A stretch of DNA of 64,000 nt from Pedobacter westerhofensis (GCF_900182595.1 NZ_FXTN01000002.1:248001-312000), one strand, 5' to 3'. Counted from the first letter of the stretch, positions 24,228 through 34,354 are shown. Notes: generated by a model not told the origin, from the sequence alone. Translations and numbers: made by a program.

Positions 24228-26003
24228 TTATTGCCAGCCGGCATTTTGTCCTAAAGCAGGATTCTTTTGTAAGTCTCTTTGCGGAATCGGATAGTAGTAC
24301 ATTTTATCGTCCCACTGTCTTACAATCTCATTCATCCAGGTAAGCTCGCCAAAGGTGTTGCTCTTTAAGCGCTGGGAATTTGTTGCCCCGCTAATGGTAG
24401 GGGAAACGTTCACATACGTTACGCCCGCAACAGCCGCTGGCTGTGTGCCCTGGTAAAATGCTACATCAAGGATCCCGTCCTCGTTCAGGTCCATTGGCGT
24501 ATTCAATGCCGGCACGTAGAAACCATTCCATTCCTGGTTCATCAGGGGCCCTCTTTTCCATCTCAGGATATCGCTGAAGCGGAAACCTTCAAGACTCAGC
24601 TCGATTCCTCTTTCTCTTCTGACCTCCAGGATAGTTGGATCAGAGATTCCCGGGAAGTAGTTTGCCACCAAGTACGGATCGGCCACTTTAGGTTTAGTGC
24701 TCAATCCCCCGGTGATGCCGCCTCTGGCTCTCAGTACACCAATGGTAGTTGCCCAGTCGGCATCTGTAAGCGTGCCCAGCTCAGCCTTTGCCTCTGCATA
24801 GTTGAGCAATACTTCGGCATATCTGAAAAGTGAAACGGCATTGATATTTAAAGCACCTGCATCATAATACATGTCATCCAGCGTCCATTTGATGGGCTGA
24901 TATCCGGTAAATGTATAAGAGAATACTGGAGGGGCAGGCACCTGCACGCCATTGCTGATCCGTTTGTAGTCGCCCGATCGGATTGTCTGCTTTAACCGCA
25001 GATCTCTGTTTTTTACTTCATCCTTGAACAACATGGTTGGGTATGCCGGGTTATTCGTGTAAGGAGTTCCATCTATATTGAGATAGGTGTTGATGAAAGT
25101 CCTGGTAAAACTGGCTTTCTCGCCATAAGTACCACTGGTCCACCACCAGTTGGCTTCATTGAGCACACCAAGGTTTACGTCTGCAACGGCAGACTGTAAT
25201 ACCTCAGAGGCTAACGGTGTTGTGCTCGTAAAAACCTGACGGTAGGAAACTCCTGCGCCACCGGCGGTATTGATGCTGTATCCGCCTTTGTCCATGATTT
25301 CCTTAGCCGCACTTGCAGCATTTTCCAGCCAGGTACTGGCAGAAGAAGAGAGGTTCAGTTCTGTATGGTACTTCCTGAAGGTACCTTCAAAAAGGCATAA
25401 TCTCGACTTAAAAGCATAGGCTACGTATTTGGTAACAGTAGTACGGCTTGCATCATTGGTAGCCGAAATGTTTGCACAGGCAAAATTTATATCTGCCAGT
25501 ACCGAATCCATCACCAGTTCGCGTTTATCCCTGCCCGACATCAGTTTTGGATCATCTACATCCAGTGGTTTACCAATCCATGGTACGTCTCCAAACCTTT
25601 TCACTTTATCCAGATAGAAGTAAGCCCTGTAATATCTGGCTAATCCCAGGTAGTTGTTTCTTACCGCTGCAGGAATTGCAGGGTCGTTACAGTTTGCTAT
25701 AAAGTAGTTGATGTTCCTTAAATTCGTCCATGTCCAGCCTGTGCTCAGGTTAGAAGAGTATGCTCCCGGACGGATAAAATTGTTTACGCTCTTCACTGCC
25801 AAATAATCTGAAAATGCATCCTGACTGGTAGAGTTCCTTGGCAGGAAGTCCATCTGGTAGAAGGAGTTGGTATATAGTTTTAATCCGGCTTCTGTACCGA
25901 AGACGGCCGCCTTGCTGGCAGTAGACTCTGGTTCCTGATCCAGCTTTTTACAGGCAGTGATACTTAAAATGCCCAGCAGGATCCATATATATTGTTTTTT
26001 CAT
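24228..26003 (-). CDS. SusD/RagB surface lipoprotein
   Basis: The 591-residue SusD has the lipobox LGILSITAC followed by KKLDQEPES. The helical core has RYYRAYFYLDKVKRFGDVPW, and the C-terminal signature RRERGIELSLEGFRFSDILR is present. It starts 20 bases after SusC, the normal arrangement. The binding target is unknown; the upstream secreted phosphodiesterase suggests a phosphorylated ligand, as inference. Confidence 0.96.
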   Translation of the reverse strand: MKKQYIWILLGILSITACKKLDQEPESTASKAAVFGTEAGLKLYTNSFYQMDFLPRNSTSQDAFSDYLAVKSVNNFIRPGAYSSNLSTGWTWTNLRNINYFIANCNDPAIPAAVRNNYLGLARYYRAYFYLDKVKRFGDVPWIGKPLDVDDPKLMSGRDKRELVMDSVLADINFACANISATNDASRTTVTKYVAYAFKSRLCLFEGTFRKYHTELNLSSSASTWLENAASAAKEIMDKGGYSINTAGGAGVSYRQVFTSTTPLASEVLQSAVADVNLGVLNEANWWWTSGTYGEKASFTRTFINTYLNIDGTPYTNNPAYPTMLFKDEVKNRDLRLKQTIRSGDYKRISNGVQVPAPPVFSYTFTGYQPIKWTLDDMYYDAGALNINAVSLFRYAEVLLNYAEAKAELGTLTDADWATTIGVLRARGGITGGLSTKPKVADPYLVANYFPGISDPTILEVRRERGIELSLEGFRFSDILRWKRGPLMNQEWNGFYVPALNTPMDLNEDGILDVAFYQGTQPAAVAGVTYVNVSPTISGATNSQRLKSNTFGELTWMNEIVRQWDDKMYYYPIPQRDLQKNPALGQNAGWQ

Positions 26004-26023
26004 CTCTTTATCTTTAATCGTTA

Positions 26024-29000
26024 TTAAAATACTACACTTAGCCCCAATGAATAACTTTTCATCAAAGGATAGTTATAACCATCACCATTGGTAGAGCCCG
26101 CATTCAGGTCCTGGTCTGAAGGAACTGCGTTTTCAACATCTATGTTTTTTACAACCTTGTATAAAGGAGACCAGGTAAATATGTTTTCTCCGGAAAAATA
26201 TACTTTCGCGGTGCGGGCACCGATTTTAGATACCAACCGTGCCGGCAGGTTGTAACCGAACTGCAGGTTTTTCATTCTCAGGTAAGCTACATTTTGCAGG
26301 TATCTCGTTTGTGCTACGCCAAGCTCCCTGTTGGTATCGCTTGATGCGGCACGGGACATAGTCCTTGGGAAATAAGCATCTGTATTCTCTGGTGTCCACA
26401 TGTTGCCCACCTGGAAATTAGGGATGTTATTATAGGGCCTGTTGTACTGTCCCCAGAACATCTCCGTTTCTGTACTTGGATACCACTGCTGCTTACCTAC
26501 ACCCTGCAGGAAGGTGCTGAAGAAGAAGTTGTTGTATTCTGCTCCGAGATTGATACTGTACATATAGCGGGGAGCTTTATTACCGATGATTTTTCTGTCA
26601 CCAGGATTGTTCACGGAGTTGGTACCCACGTTGATAAATCCGTCACCATTCATGTCTTTCAGTTTTATATCACCTGGCGCCCAGATATTGGTTGGCGAAG
26701 CACGCATTTGCGGGCTCTGCTTGGCATGCGAATCAATATCGGCCTGGTCGATAAAGAAACCTTCGGTAGTATAACCCCAGATTTCGCCGATCGTTTGTCC
26801 TTCGTAATAATCGCTCAGCAATTTATCAGGGTTGTTATACCTCGTGATTTTGGATTTATTATCTGCAACAGTCAGTCGTACGTTGTATCTCAGGGGCTTG
26901 CTCGAATTACCGATCAGGTCGCTCCATGAAACCGATGCCTCCCAGCCTTTGGTGCGTAAATCTGCATAGTTTCCTTTTGGTACTGTAGCGCCGTAGGTTG
27001 CCGGAGCAGTTAATCCCACGGTAAACATATCTGTGGTATTTCTCACATAAATATCACCAGTAAAGTTTAAGCGGTTGTTAAACATTCCGAGATCAAGACC
27101 AAGGTTGGTTGTTGTAGAAGTTTCCCAGGTAATGCCGTTTGGCAATACCGCTGGTATACTGGTCACCGGTGGTCTCGCGCCATTCAGGATCTGTGTAGAC
27201 GAAGTAATGTTGAACAGCTCCTGGTAAGCATAGGAGTCAATATTTCCATTACCAAGAGATCCGTATGAAGCACGAATTTTGAGCTCTGAGATCACTTTTG
27301 GCGAAACATGCCAGAAAGATTCCTGGTTGATTTTCCATCCGGCAGAGACCGAAGGGAAGAAACCGTAGCGCTGGTTGGATGGGAACTTGGAAGAACCGTC
27401 ATACCTGGCGTTTACTTCTAAGAGATATTTGTTTTTGAAGGCGTAATTTAATCGCGAGAATTCACCCATGAAGGCCCATTGATCATAGCCGCCACCCGTA
27501 GTGGTCAGGTTGCCAAGCGCCAGGTTAAGATCGTTTGCATCTTCGAAGATTAAGCCGTTACGCTGTACGAGTAGCCTGTTGTAGGTACTTTGCTCGTAAT
27601 TATATCCCACCATAAACTTGAGGTAATGATCACCTTTAAAAGTATTCTCAAATTCAGCATACACGTTTGTTGCCAGATAATCGGTGGTGCGCTGGTCAAA
27701 TTTTAAGTCGTTTGTAGTCGTACCTACATACGCAAGCTGTCCAAGGCCAGTGCTGTATGGAACCTGCACACGTTTTTGTTCAACATCATTATGGGTATTT
27801 CTAAAGGTGAAATCTGCGTTGACACGGAACTTGTTGTTGAAGAAATTAGATCTCAAACCGGTGATGTTCCTGAAAACCTGTTTACGGGTATCAATTCCGT
27901 TTTTGCCCAGATAGAAATCACCCACGGTGTAGGCACCGGTAAATGTAAGCGATCCATCCGGATCGAGCATAGGCACAGTAGGGTGGCCTTCATCCGCAAT
28001 GTTTCTCCAGATACCGCCACCTTCCCCTACGTTGATTGGGTTATGGTAGTTCATTACAGAATAATCTGCATTATTTTCAATTTTTAACCATGGGAAAACC
28101 TGTACGCTACCTTTTGCGCGCATGTTCTTCATGTTATAATCATCAGAATTATACCTGAAAAGACCATCCTGGTTGAGTGTGTGTGCAGAAATGAAAAAAT
28201 CAGCCTTTTCATTGCTACCACTCACGGCAAGGTTATTTTCCTGCGCAAAAGTGTTGCTCTTGTATAATTCCTTGTACCAGTCGGTACTGCCATAGTAGGT
28301 ATATTCGCCGGTTGTGGGGTTTACTTCTACCTGGTTGTAGGGCTGTCCGGATTCTACACGTCTTTTAAACTCATCAAGGTAGGCTTGTGAGAACTTTTGT
28401 GTTTTGTTGGCATTTTGCGGGAAAGCTCCGTCTCCGTTAACAAAAGCTTCAGCAAACATTTTGGCCCATGTATAGCCATCAGTAACGAAATCAGGCTTTT
28501 GCAGCGGGTTTTTAATAGCGAAGTTTGACGTGAAAGCAATCGTTGTTCTCCCTTTTTCTGCTTTTTTAGTCGTGATGAGCACTACGCCAAAGGCGCCCCG
28601 TGCCCCATAAATTGCTGCAGAAGCTGCATCTTTCAGAATGGATACAGATTCCACATCGTTAGGGTTCAGCAAGCTGGGGTCACCTTCAAAACCGTCAATC
28701 AGGATCAAAGCGCTTCCGCCCTGTCCGATAGAGGTGGTACCCCGGATGTTGTACTTGGGCGACTGTGTGGGTTTACCATCGGCCATGGTAATGTTAAGGT
28801 TGGGCAGTACACCCTGTAGGCCCTGGGTAAGGTTAGGGATAGGGCGGCCCTGTAAAGCATCGCTCCGTACCTGGTCTACAGCACCGGTCAGGTTTGCCTT
28901 TTTCTGCACGCCATAACCGACCACTACAGTCTCGTTTAACGTTTTAGCATCCGAAGCAAGGCGGACATTGAAAGTTGTTTTTGTCCCGGGGGCTAATTCC

Positions 29001-29260
29001 TGAGTGATGTATCCGATAGATGAAAATACGAGCGTAGCTTTATCATTTACATTTTGTAAGCTATACTTTCCTGCTCCATCCGTCACAGCATGTGCTTTTT
29101 CGCCTTTTACCACAACATTAACGCCGGGTATGGGCTGGTTTTCATTATCGCTCACGGTACCCTGCACTGTCTGCGCCTGCGCCATTGCGCTGGTGCAGAC
29201 AAAAAACAAGGCTACCGGAATGATCTTTCTAATCAATTTTGTGGTAGTTTTTAAAATCAT
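26024..29260 (-). CDS. SusC/RagA TonB-dependent outer-membrane transporter
   Basis: A 1078-residue transporter. A signal peptide is followed by a CarboxypepD-reg-like domain (VQGTVSDNENQPIPGVNVVV), the plug start ETVVVGYGVQKKANLTGAV, then the plug signatures PKYNIRGTTSIGQGGSALIL and GARGAFGVVLITTKKAEKG. The barrel ends LGLSVVF with C-terminal Phe. The start at 29260 (MILKTTTKLI) is chosen because the preceding seven residues are not signal-like. A phosphodiesterase gene lies about 200 bases upstream in the same direction. Confidence 0.97.
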   Translation of the reverse strand: MILKTTTKLIRKIIPVALFFVCTSAMAQAQTVQGTVSDNENQPIPGVNVVVKGEKAHAVTDGAGKYSLQNVNDKATLVFSSIGYITQELAPGTKTTFNVRLASDAKTLNETVVVGYGVQKKANLTGAVDQVRSDALQGRPIPNLTQGLQGVLPNLNITMADGKPTQSPKYNIRGTTSIGQGGSALILIDGFEGDPSLLNPNDVESVSILKDAASAAIYGARGAFGVVLITTKKAEKGRTTIAFTSNFAIKNPLQKPDFVTDGYTWAKMFAEAFVNGDGAFPQNANKTQKFSQAYLDEFKRRVESGQPYNQVEVNPTTGEYTYYGSTDWYKELYKSNTFAQENNLAVSGSNEKADFFISAHTLNQDGLFRYNSDDYNMKNMRAKGSVQVFPWLKIENNADYSVMNYHNPINVGEGGGIWRNIADEGHPTVPMLDPDGSLTFTGAYTVGDFYLGKNGIDTRKQVFRNITGLRSNFFNNKFRVNADFTFRNTHNDVEQKRVQVPYSTGLGQLAYVGTTTNDLKFDQRTTDYLATNVYAEFENTFKGDHYLKFMVGYNYEQSTYNRLLVQRNGLIFEDANDLNLALGNLTTTGGGYDQWAFMGEFSRLNYAFKNKYLLEVNARYDGSSKFPSNQRYGFFPSVSAGWKINQESFWHVSPKVISELKIRASYGSLGNGNIDSYAYQELFNITSSTQILNGARPPVTSIPAVLPNGITWETSTTTNLGLDLGMFNNRLNFTGDIYVRNTTDMFTVGLTAPATYGATVPKGNYADLRTKGWEASVSWSDLIGNSSKPLRYNVRLTVADNKSKITRYNNPDKLLSDYYEGQTIGEIWGYTTEGFFIDQADIDSHAKQSPQMRASPTNIWAPGDIKLKDMNGDGFINVGTNSVNNPGDRKIIGNKAPRYMYSINLGAEYNNFFFSTFLQGVGKQQWYPSTETEMFWGQYNRPYNNIPNFQVGNMWTPENTDAYFPRTMSRAASSDTNRELGVAQTRYLQNVAYLRMKNLQFGYNLPARLVSKIGARTAKVYFSGENIFTWSPLYKVVKNIDVENAVPSDQDLNAGSTNGDGYNYPLMKSYSLGLSVVF

Positions 29261-29460
29261 ACACTTTAAGTTTGGCGGCAAACCTAGGATAAGTGTATTA
29301 ATACGATAACAAGCTATAATGAAATAAAAATGAATTCAAAAGCAGAAAATTGTTAAACTATGTTAAAATATGTTAAAAAGTTAACCTTTTCATCATGGTG
29401 TAATTACATCGCAGACTATGTGTAACCTGTAAAGTTCTATGTAATCCTTTAATTTTATTC

Positions 29461-30768
29461 TTAATTTAATAATCCGGCGGGTATTTTTCCATCGACCTGT
29501 GGAAAGGGGATACCTAACAGTTTTACAATGATCGGCGTCATATCCCGCAGGTTCATCTCTGCGATCACGGCTCCCTTGCGGATGCCCGGGCCATGTGCGA
29601 TCAGGCCGGTTCGTATATTTTTAGTGTCGGGGAAGTGGCCGTGCGTACCGCCCTTGCCTGCTTTTAATGCCTCAACAGTGGAGCTACTGCCAAAGGCAGC
29701 GTCATGTTCGCCGGTAAGTGCAAAAGCTACATTTGGGTTATAACCGCCTTTTGTGAGCTGCTCTTTGCTGATCATACGGTAATATTGCTTTACACTGTCG
29801 GGCTGTGCATCCAGTAATGCTTTTACTTTATTCACTGTTGCCATGTCAGCAGGATCTTTCAGGTACAGGTAGGCGGAACCACCGGAGGTATTAAACTGTG
29901 CTTTCCAGTCGCCACTTTTAAGATCGGTGATCAGGCCGGCTTCTTTAAGCCATACATTTGGGGAAACAGTTTTCTTTACATCATAGAACCCGTGGTCTCC
30001 ACCGATCAGCAATACCGTGCTGTCCCAGATACCTGCTGCTTTCAGCGCATCTTCGATAATTCCTACGGCAGCATCTGCATCAGCTACAGCTTCCTGTACA
30101 TCTGCCCCGTAACGCCCGGCCATATGTTCTGCGTGATCAACAGAAAATAAGTGAATTGTCATCAGCTGCGGCTTACTTTTATTAATGACGTAGGCCGCAA
30201 TCTTTGCTACATTCTGATTGAGCCCTGCATCGATTTTATCGGCTCCGCCAAATACATCTTTCTTTACCGCGGCATAAAATCCCAGTGGCAGGGAGTATTC
30301 TTCGCGCACCTTATCGCCAAGGCTGCCGATATCCGGAATGTTATAATCTACAGGAGCGTTTGCAGATACGGGCCAGTAGAGCGATGCTACCGTCATGCCC
30401 TGTTCCTTAGCGGCTTTCCAGATGGTTTTTACATGGATGGAGCTGTCCTGCCAGTAGGGCTGCTGCTGCGCTCCGTCCGGTGTGAATATGTTGTTGTAAA
30501 ATACGCCATGTTTTGCGGGCTGTACACCTGTTACAATTGTTGTATGTGAGGGGTAAGTCATGGATGGGAATACACTATTTACACCTTTGGCGTAGGCTCC
30601 GTCTTTCATCAGTGCGCGCAGGCGGGGCGTTTGCCAGTCGCTGTCGAGATAAAAATCAGGCCTGAAGCCATCGATAGTTACAAAGATTACGTGTTTAGCC
30701 GTTTGTGCGAGCAGCTGGCCCGTAGCCATCAGCATGGTAAGGAGCGCGATTGATAATTGTTTTTTCAT
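29461..30768 (-). CDS. Secreted nucleotide pyrophosphatase/phosphodiesterase (NPP, alkaline phosphatase superfamily)
   Basis: A 435-residue enzyme with a signal peptide (MKKQLSIALLTMLMATGQLL, then AQ). It has the NPP metal and nucleophile motifs: VTIDGFRPD, catalytic Thr in SMTYPSHTTIVTG, HLFSVDHAEH, IGGDHGF and GTHGHFPDT. NPPs hydrolyse phosphodiester or pyrophosphate bonds in nucleotides or lipids outside the cytoplasm; the exact substrate is not predictable. It is upstream of and co-directional with SusCD, so it may prepare or process the imported compound. Confidence 0.92.
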   Translation of the reverse strand: MKKQLSIALLTMLMATGQLLAQTAKHVIFVTIDGFRPDFYLDSDWQTPRLRALMKDGAYAKGVNSVFPSMTYPSHTTIVTGVQPAKHGVFYNNIFTPDGAQQQPYWQDSSIHVKTIWKAAKEQGMTVASLYWPVSANAPVDYNIPDIGSLGDKVREEYSLPLGFYAAVKKDVFGGADKIDAGLNQNVAKIAAYVINKSKPQLMTIHLFSVDHAEHMAGRYGADVQEAVADADAAVGIIEDALKAAGIWDSTVLLIGGDHGFYDVKKTVSPNVWLKEAGLITDLKSGDWKAQFNTSGGSAYLYLKDPADMATVNKVKALLDAQPDSVKQYYRMISKEQLTKGGYNPNVAFALTGEHDAAFGSSSTVEALKAGKGGTHGHFPDTKNIRTGLIAHGPGIRKGAVIAEMNLRDMTPIIVKLLGIPFPQVDGKIPAGLLN

Positions 30769-30862
30769 AATGTGGGTTAACAGAATGGGATGCATCTGCA
30801 GATTAAAATCAATGATGGGTAAATGTCCCGGTAATTTTGTTAACTTATTGTTATGCTATCAT

Positions 30863-31849
30863 TTAATCTTTATCTACCAGCTTGTTGTTTGCGGCGCCAT
30901 AACGTTCGCCTGTGTCGGGATATTTTTTCAGCAAACTTTCGATTTTTTCCAGATCGTCAGCAGTGACGTCAATGTTTACGGCAGCTGCATTTTCGGTCAG
31001 GTATTTTCTCCTTTTTGTACCCGGGATAGGGATGATGTTATCGCCCTGGGCAAGCACCCATGCCAGCGCCAGCTGGGCAGCAGTTGCATTTTTAGCTGCG
31101 GCCAGTTCTGCAAATTCCTGGGTAAGGCCTTTGTTGTTTTTGGCATGCTGCTCCTGGAAGCGTGGCAGGGATTTCCTGAAGTCGCCATCTTTAAGCGTTG
31201 TGATATCAAGCGTATTGGTGACCAGTCCGCGCGCCAGTGGGCTGAAAGGGATAAATGAGATATTCAATTCCTTGCAAACCGGCAATATCTGTTCTTCAAC
31301 GCCGCGTGTCAGTAAAGAATATTCACTTTGCAGGGCACTGATGGGATGCACACTGTGCGCACGGCGCACTGAACTTGCTGAGGCTTCTGATAAGCCTATG
31401 TAACGTACCTTGCCTTCTTTTACCAGTTCGGCCATGGCGCCTACCGTTTCTTCAACCGGTATATTCGGGTCAATACGGTGCGCATAATACAGATCGATCA
31501 CATCCGTTTGCAGGCGTTTGAGGCTGGCTTCAACTGCTTTTTTCATGTAGGCAGGGGAGCCGTCGAACTGTGTTAAGGAACTTCCCTGATTGAGCTGGAA
31601 CCCGAATTTGGTGGCCAGAAATATTTTCTGACGGTTTGGTTTTAACACTTTGGCAACCAGTTCCTCGTTGGCGCCATTGGCATAAATATCTGCGGTGTCC
31701 CAGAAATTGATGCCCAGATCAAGAGCTTTCTCCAGTGTAAGGACTGATTCTGCATCATCAGGCTCACCATAGGCGTGGTTCATGCTCATGCAGCCCAGGC
31801 CAATTGCAGATAGTTCTATAGCTGTGTTTCCGAATTTTCTATACTTCAT
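30863..31849 (-). CDS. Aldo/keto reductase
   Basis: A 328-residue TIM-barrel NADPH oxidoreductase. It shows the catalytic Asp/Tyr region FWDTADIYANGANEELV, Lys in FLATKFG, the His position in YYAHRIDP, and the cofactor-binding end IPGTKRRKYLTENAAAVN. The start at 31849 (MKYRKFGNTAIEL) is the family N-terminus. It is most like the YajO/Tas group acting on small aldehydes or ketones; the substrate is unknown. Its stop is about 95 bases before the phosphodiesterase start. It is divergent from the DUF2911 gene. Confidence 0.93.
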   Translation of the reverse strand: MKYRKFGNTAIELSAIGLGCMSMNHAYGEPDDAESVLTLEKALDLGINFWDTADIYANGANEELVAKVLKPNRQKIFLATKFGFQLNQGSSLTQFDGSPAYMKKAVEASLKRLQTDVIDLYYAHRIDPNIPVEETVGAMAELVKEGKVRYIGLSEASASSVRRAHSVHPISALQSEYSLLTRGVEEQILPVCKELNISFIPFSPLARGLVTNTLDITTLKDGDFRKSLPRFQEQHAKNNKGLTQEFAELAAAKNATAAQLALAWVLAQGDNIIPIPGTKRRKYLTENAAAVNIDVTADDLEKIESLLKKYPDTGERYGAANNKLVDKD

Positions 31850-32030
31850 GTCTTTGAAATTTATCAAACTAAGATACGGCGCGGGGCAATGCGGAGATTA
31901 TAATATTCAAACAATGATAAAAGAAGAGATTAAATTTACATTTAACAAATTCAAAGTTTTGCGGGGTGTAGCTAATAACTGCATAAAATTGAAAATAATT
32001 GTATTTTCGTATGAACCAGATAAAACAGAT

Positions 32031-32879
32031 ATGAAGACAACAATGAAATTTACCTTCCTGGCACTGCTATGTATGGGCACTGCTACAGGATTAAAGGCAC
32101 AGGGTATTAAAATGCCGGCTGCAAGTTCGGAACAAACAATTATACAGGACTTTGGACTGGGCAGGATTACCGTAAAATATTCACGTCCGAATACCAAAGG
32201 GCGCACGGTGTTTGGAAAGATGGAACCATATGGCGCGGTATGGCGTACCGGGGCAAACAGCGCTACGGTGATTACTTTTACCGAAGACGTCACTTTTGCG
32301 GGCAAGCCAGTTCCTGCCGGTGAGTACGCATTGTTTACCATCCCCGGAAAGGAGGAGTGGACAGTGATCCTGAATAAAACGACCAAACAATGGGGCGCTT
32401 ATGAGTATAAGGAGGCCGATGATTTTTTGAGGGTCAGGGTAAAAGCGGGTAACGGCAAAGATAAGGTGGAAACCTTTACGATCGATTTCACGGATGTATT
32501 TCCAACAAAGGCAGTTATGCAGATTGCCTGGGAAAACACAATTGTGAAAGTTGATCTGACCACAGATATTGATGCTAAAGTGATGGCAAGTATTGATGAA
32601 GCGATGAAAGGGGAGAAGAAGCCATATTTCGCCGCAGCGCAATACTACTTTGAAAACGGGAAGGATTTGAACAAAGCCCTGGAATGGATGAATGCTGCTG
32701 AGGTTACAGACCCTACAGGGCCCTGGACCAAACTTTGGAAGGGGCGCATGCAATTGAAAAATGGCGATAAAAAAGGTGCTGCAGAAAGTGCGGAGGCAGG
32801 GATCAAATTAGCGACTGAGGCTAAAATCCCGGAGTATATCCGCCTGAATACCGAGTTGCTGATGCAGGCGAAGAAATAG
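32031..32879 (+). CDS. Secreted DUF2911 protein with TPR-like tail
   Basis: The 282-residue product has a signal peptide (MKTTMKFTFLALLCMGTATG, then LKAQ) and a DUF2911 beta-sandwich: KYSRPNTKGRTVFGKMEPYG, WRTGANSATVITFTEDVTFA and KPVPAGEYALFTIPG. The last 90 residues form a TPR-like helical tail (FAAAQYYFENGKDLNKALEW). DUF2911 proteins are abundant in Bacteroidota, exported, and of unknown function. The start at 32031 is preferred to a longer upstream frame. Confidence 0.92.
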   Translation: MKTTMKFTFLALLCMGTATGLKAQGIKMPAASSEQTIIQDFGLGRITVKYSRPNTKGRTVFGKMEPYGAVWRTGANSATVITFTEDVTFAGKPVPAGEYALFTIPGKEEWTVILNKTTKQWGAYEYKEADDFLRVRVKAGNGKDKVETFTIDFTDVFPTKAVMQIAWENTIVKVDLTTDIDAKVMASIDEAMKGEKKPYFAAAQYYFENGKDLNKALEWMNAAEVTDPTGPWTKLWKGRMQLKNGDKKGAAESAEAGIKLATEAKIPEYIRLNTELLMQAKK

Positions 32880-33013
32880 CGGGCTTCAGTCTATCTTCAA
32901 AATGATGAATTATTTAACTTAATGCTTGTTAGATCATCCATAGGCATTCATCTGAAAGAGATGTTAAAAGGGCTTTTTACACCAGCCTCTAATATATTTT
33001 TTTAAACATTGCA

Positions 33014-33376
33014 CTAACGAAACGTTCCGAAATGCAGAAGTATGCCGGATGGATCGTGGAGGAAGCATTCCTGGCCCCAATCCTCAGTACGGATTGGGGT
33101 TAGCCTTACACTCTGGTATTTTTTTGTAAGTTCCAGTGCAACCAGTTCATCCCAGACATCCTGTACATTTTCAACTTCGAAAAAAATCATCGTATTGTCC
33201 ACCCAGTCCTTTGTGTAGTATTTCTGCAAATAAAAGCTGACCTCGCCCCATCTTACCAGGGATAGGCCGGGGTTTAATACCGTTACCCCAAATCCCAGAT
33301 CTTTGTAGAAGAGTTGGGACTTTTCATAATCGAGTGCACCAATAAATGGCCTTATGGACTTTACATGCTGTTTCAT
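33014..33376 (-). CDS. VOC-family (glyoxalase/bleomycin-resistance fold) protein
   Basis: A 120-residue single-domain VOC protein. It has the opening beta-alpha-beta (SIRPFIGALDYEKSQLFYKD, LGFGVTVLNPGLSLVRWG) and the closing HDPSGILLHFGTF. The metal-binding residues are not all obvious, so it may be a binder rather than a glyoxalase. Monocistronic; function unknown. Confidence 0.85.
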   Translation of the reverse strand: MKQHVKSIRPFIGALDYEKSQLFYKDLGFGVTVLNPGLSLVRWGEVSFYLQKYYTKDWVDNTMIFFEVENVQDVWDELVALELTKKYQSVRLTPIRTEDWGQECFLHDPSGILLHFGTFR

Positions 33377-33536
33377 ATTGATGCTTATTCAAGTTCAATG
33401 ATATAGTCCTAAAATACAAGGTATTTTTTAATTATGGGCAAAATCCATCCATCTGGATCATGATAATATTACAATAGATCATATTCTGATCTTGTTTAGG
33501 GATGCTTATATTAGTATTACACAAATAAGAAACCGT

Positions 33537-33899
33537 ATGAAACCATTAAATTTATTGTTTCCCGCAGGGATACTGCTCTGCTTGTCATCGTGTATGGCCC
33601 TTTATGGACCAACCTATTTCGGATCAGAATTTACGCCCACAAGAAATGTAGATGTTTTTTATGCTGCGCAGGATGTCAGGCGTCCTTTTGAAGTCATTGG
33701 TCACATGAATGCATCGACCGGAGATTCAGATGGAAGCAGGGATGAGACCAGAGAGCTGGTGATTCAAAAAGCAAGGCAGGTTGGCGCTGATGCTGTTATT
33801 TTCGCTGAAATCAACAGGCAGACTAATCACAAAACTACAGATGATCTTTCTGTAAAAGTGGATGTGATCAGGTACAAAAAAACAGGTGATCCTCATTGA
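33537..33899 (+). CDS. Small lipoprotein with YbjQ/RcsF-like domain
   Basis: The 120-residue product has a lipoprotein signal (MKPLNLLFPAGILLCLSSC) and a small domain of the YbjQ/RcsF-like type, with the pattern FEVIGHMNASTGDSDGS, VIQKARQVGADAVIFAEIN. The start at 33537 places the signal correctly. Such proteins may sense metals or envelope stress; the role here is unknown. Its stop codon lies inside a stable hairpin. Confidence 0.72.
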   Translation: MKPLNLLFPAGILLCLSSCMALYGPTYFGSEFTPTRNVDVFYAAQDVRRPFEVIGHMNASTGDSDGSRDETRELVIQKARQVGADAVIFAEINRQTNHKTTDDLSVKVDVIRYKKTGDPH

Positions 33900-33906
33900 T
33901 CACCTG
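33883..33906 (+). terminator. Hairpin containing the stop codon of the small lipoprotein gene
   Basis: CAGGTGATC (33883-33891), loop CTCATT, GATCACCTG (33898-33906), a perfect 9-bp stem with six T about nine bases later. The TGA stop lies at 33897-33899 in its 3' arm and loop edge. Confidence 0.6.
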
Positions 33907-33944
33907 AAGACTGTTTTTTAGAAATGAACCGATAAGTTAATTGA

Positions 33945-33992
33945 AAGCCGCTAAGGATCTGTAATCCGTTTACAGGTGCTTAGCGGCTTTTA
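33945..33992 (+). terminator. Second terminator after the small lipoprotein gene
   Basis: AAGCCGCTAAG pairs with CTTAGCGGCTT, and an inner CTGTA/TACAG stem continues it. TTTTAT follows. The stem works in both directions. Confidence 0.8.
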
Positions 33993-34354
33993 TCATCCTA
34001 ATAGGAAAGCAGATTGATGCTGGAGATTTCATTTCACCTGTCATGTGATGTACTTGCCAGGCAAAGCTGAGGCAGGCAAAGGAATACTATCCGGCAGGAT
34101 TGGATTTTGTGACATTTGAGACCAAATAACCTATCTGAAATCATACAATGTCTTGTTTTGTTGTAAATCTGCGTTGTTTTGCTGGTTATTTACAATTGAA
34201 AAACCAAAGTCTATAAAATTATAAGTACTTCTAATCAGATAATTATATTCTGGCTATAGTTTTTCTGTGAAAACATATTTATATTGGTAGTGAATTTTTC
34301 ACAGCTGACTTGAATTTCCTCCTGCGGCCTGTTCTATTCCCTCAAAAAACTTTT
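33993..34354. other. AT-rich region upstream of the clan CE-like gene
   Basis: About 360 bases without a supportable gene. It should contain the promoter of the gene at 34355. A short open stretch near 34055-34130, ending in a protein-like TFETK and a stop, may be a gene remnant but is too short to call. Confidence 0.45.

Noticed and set aside
31782..32030. N-terminal extension of the DUF2911 gene overlapping the aldo/keto reductase
   Set aside because: A good signal peptide begins at 32031 and the extension is antisense to the start of the aldo/keto reductase gene.
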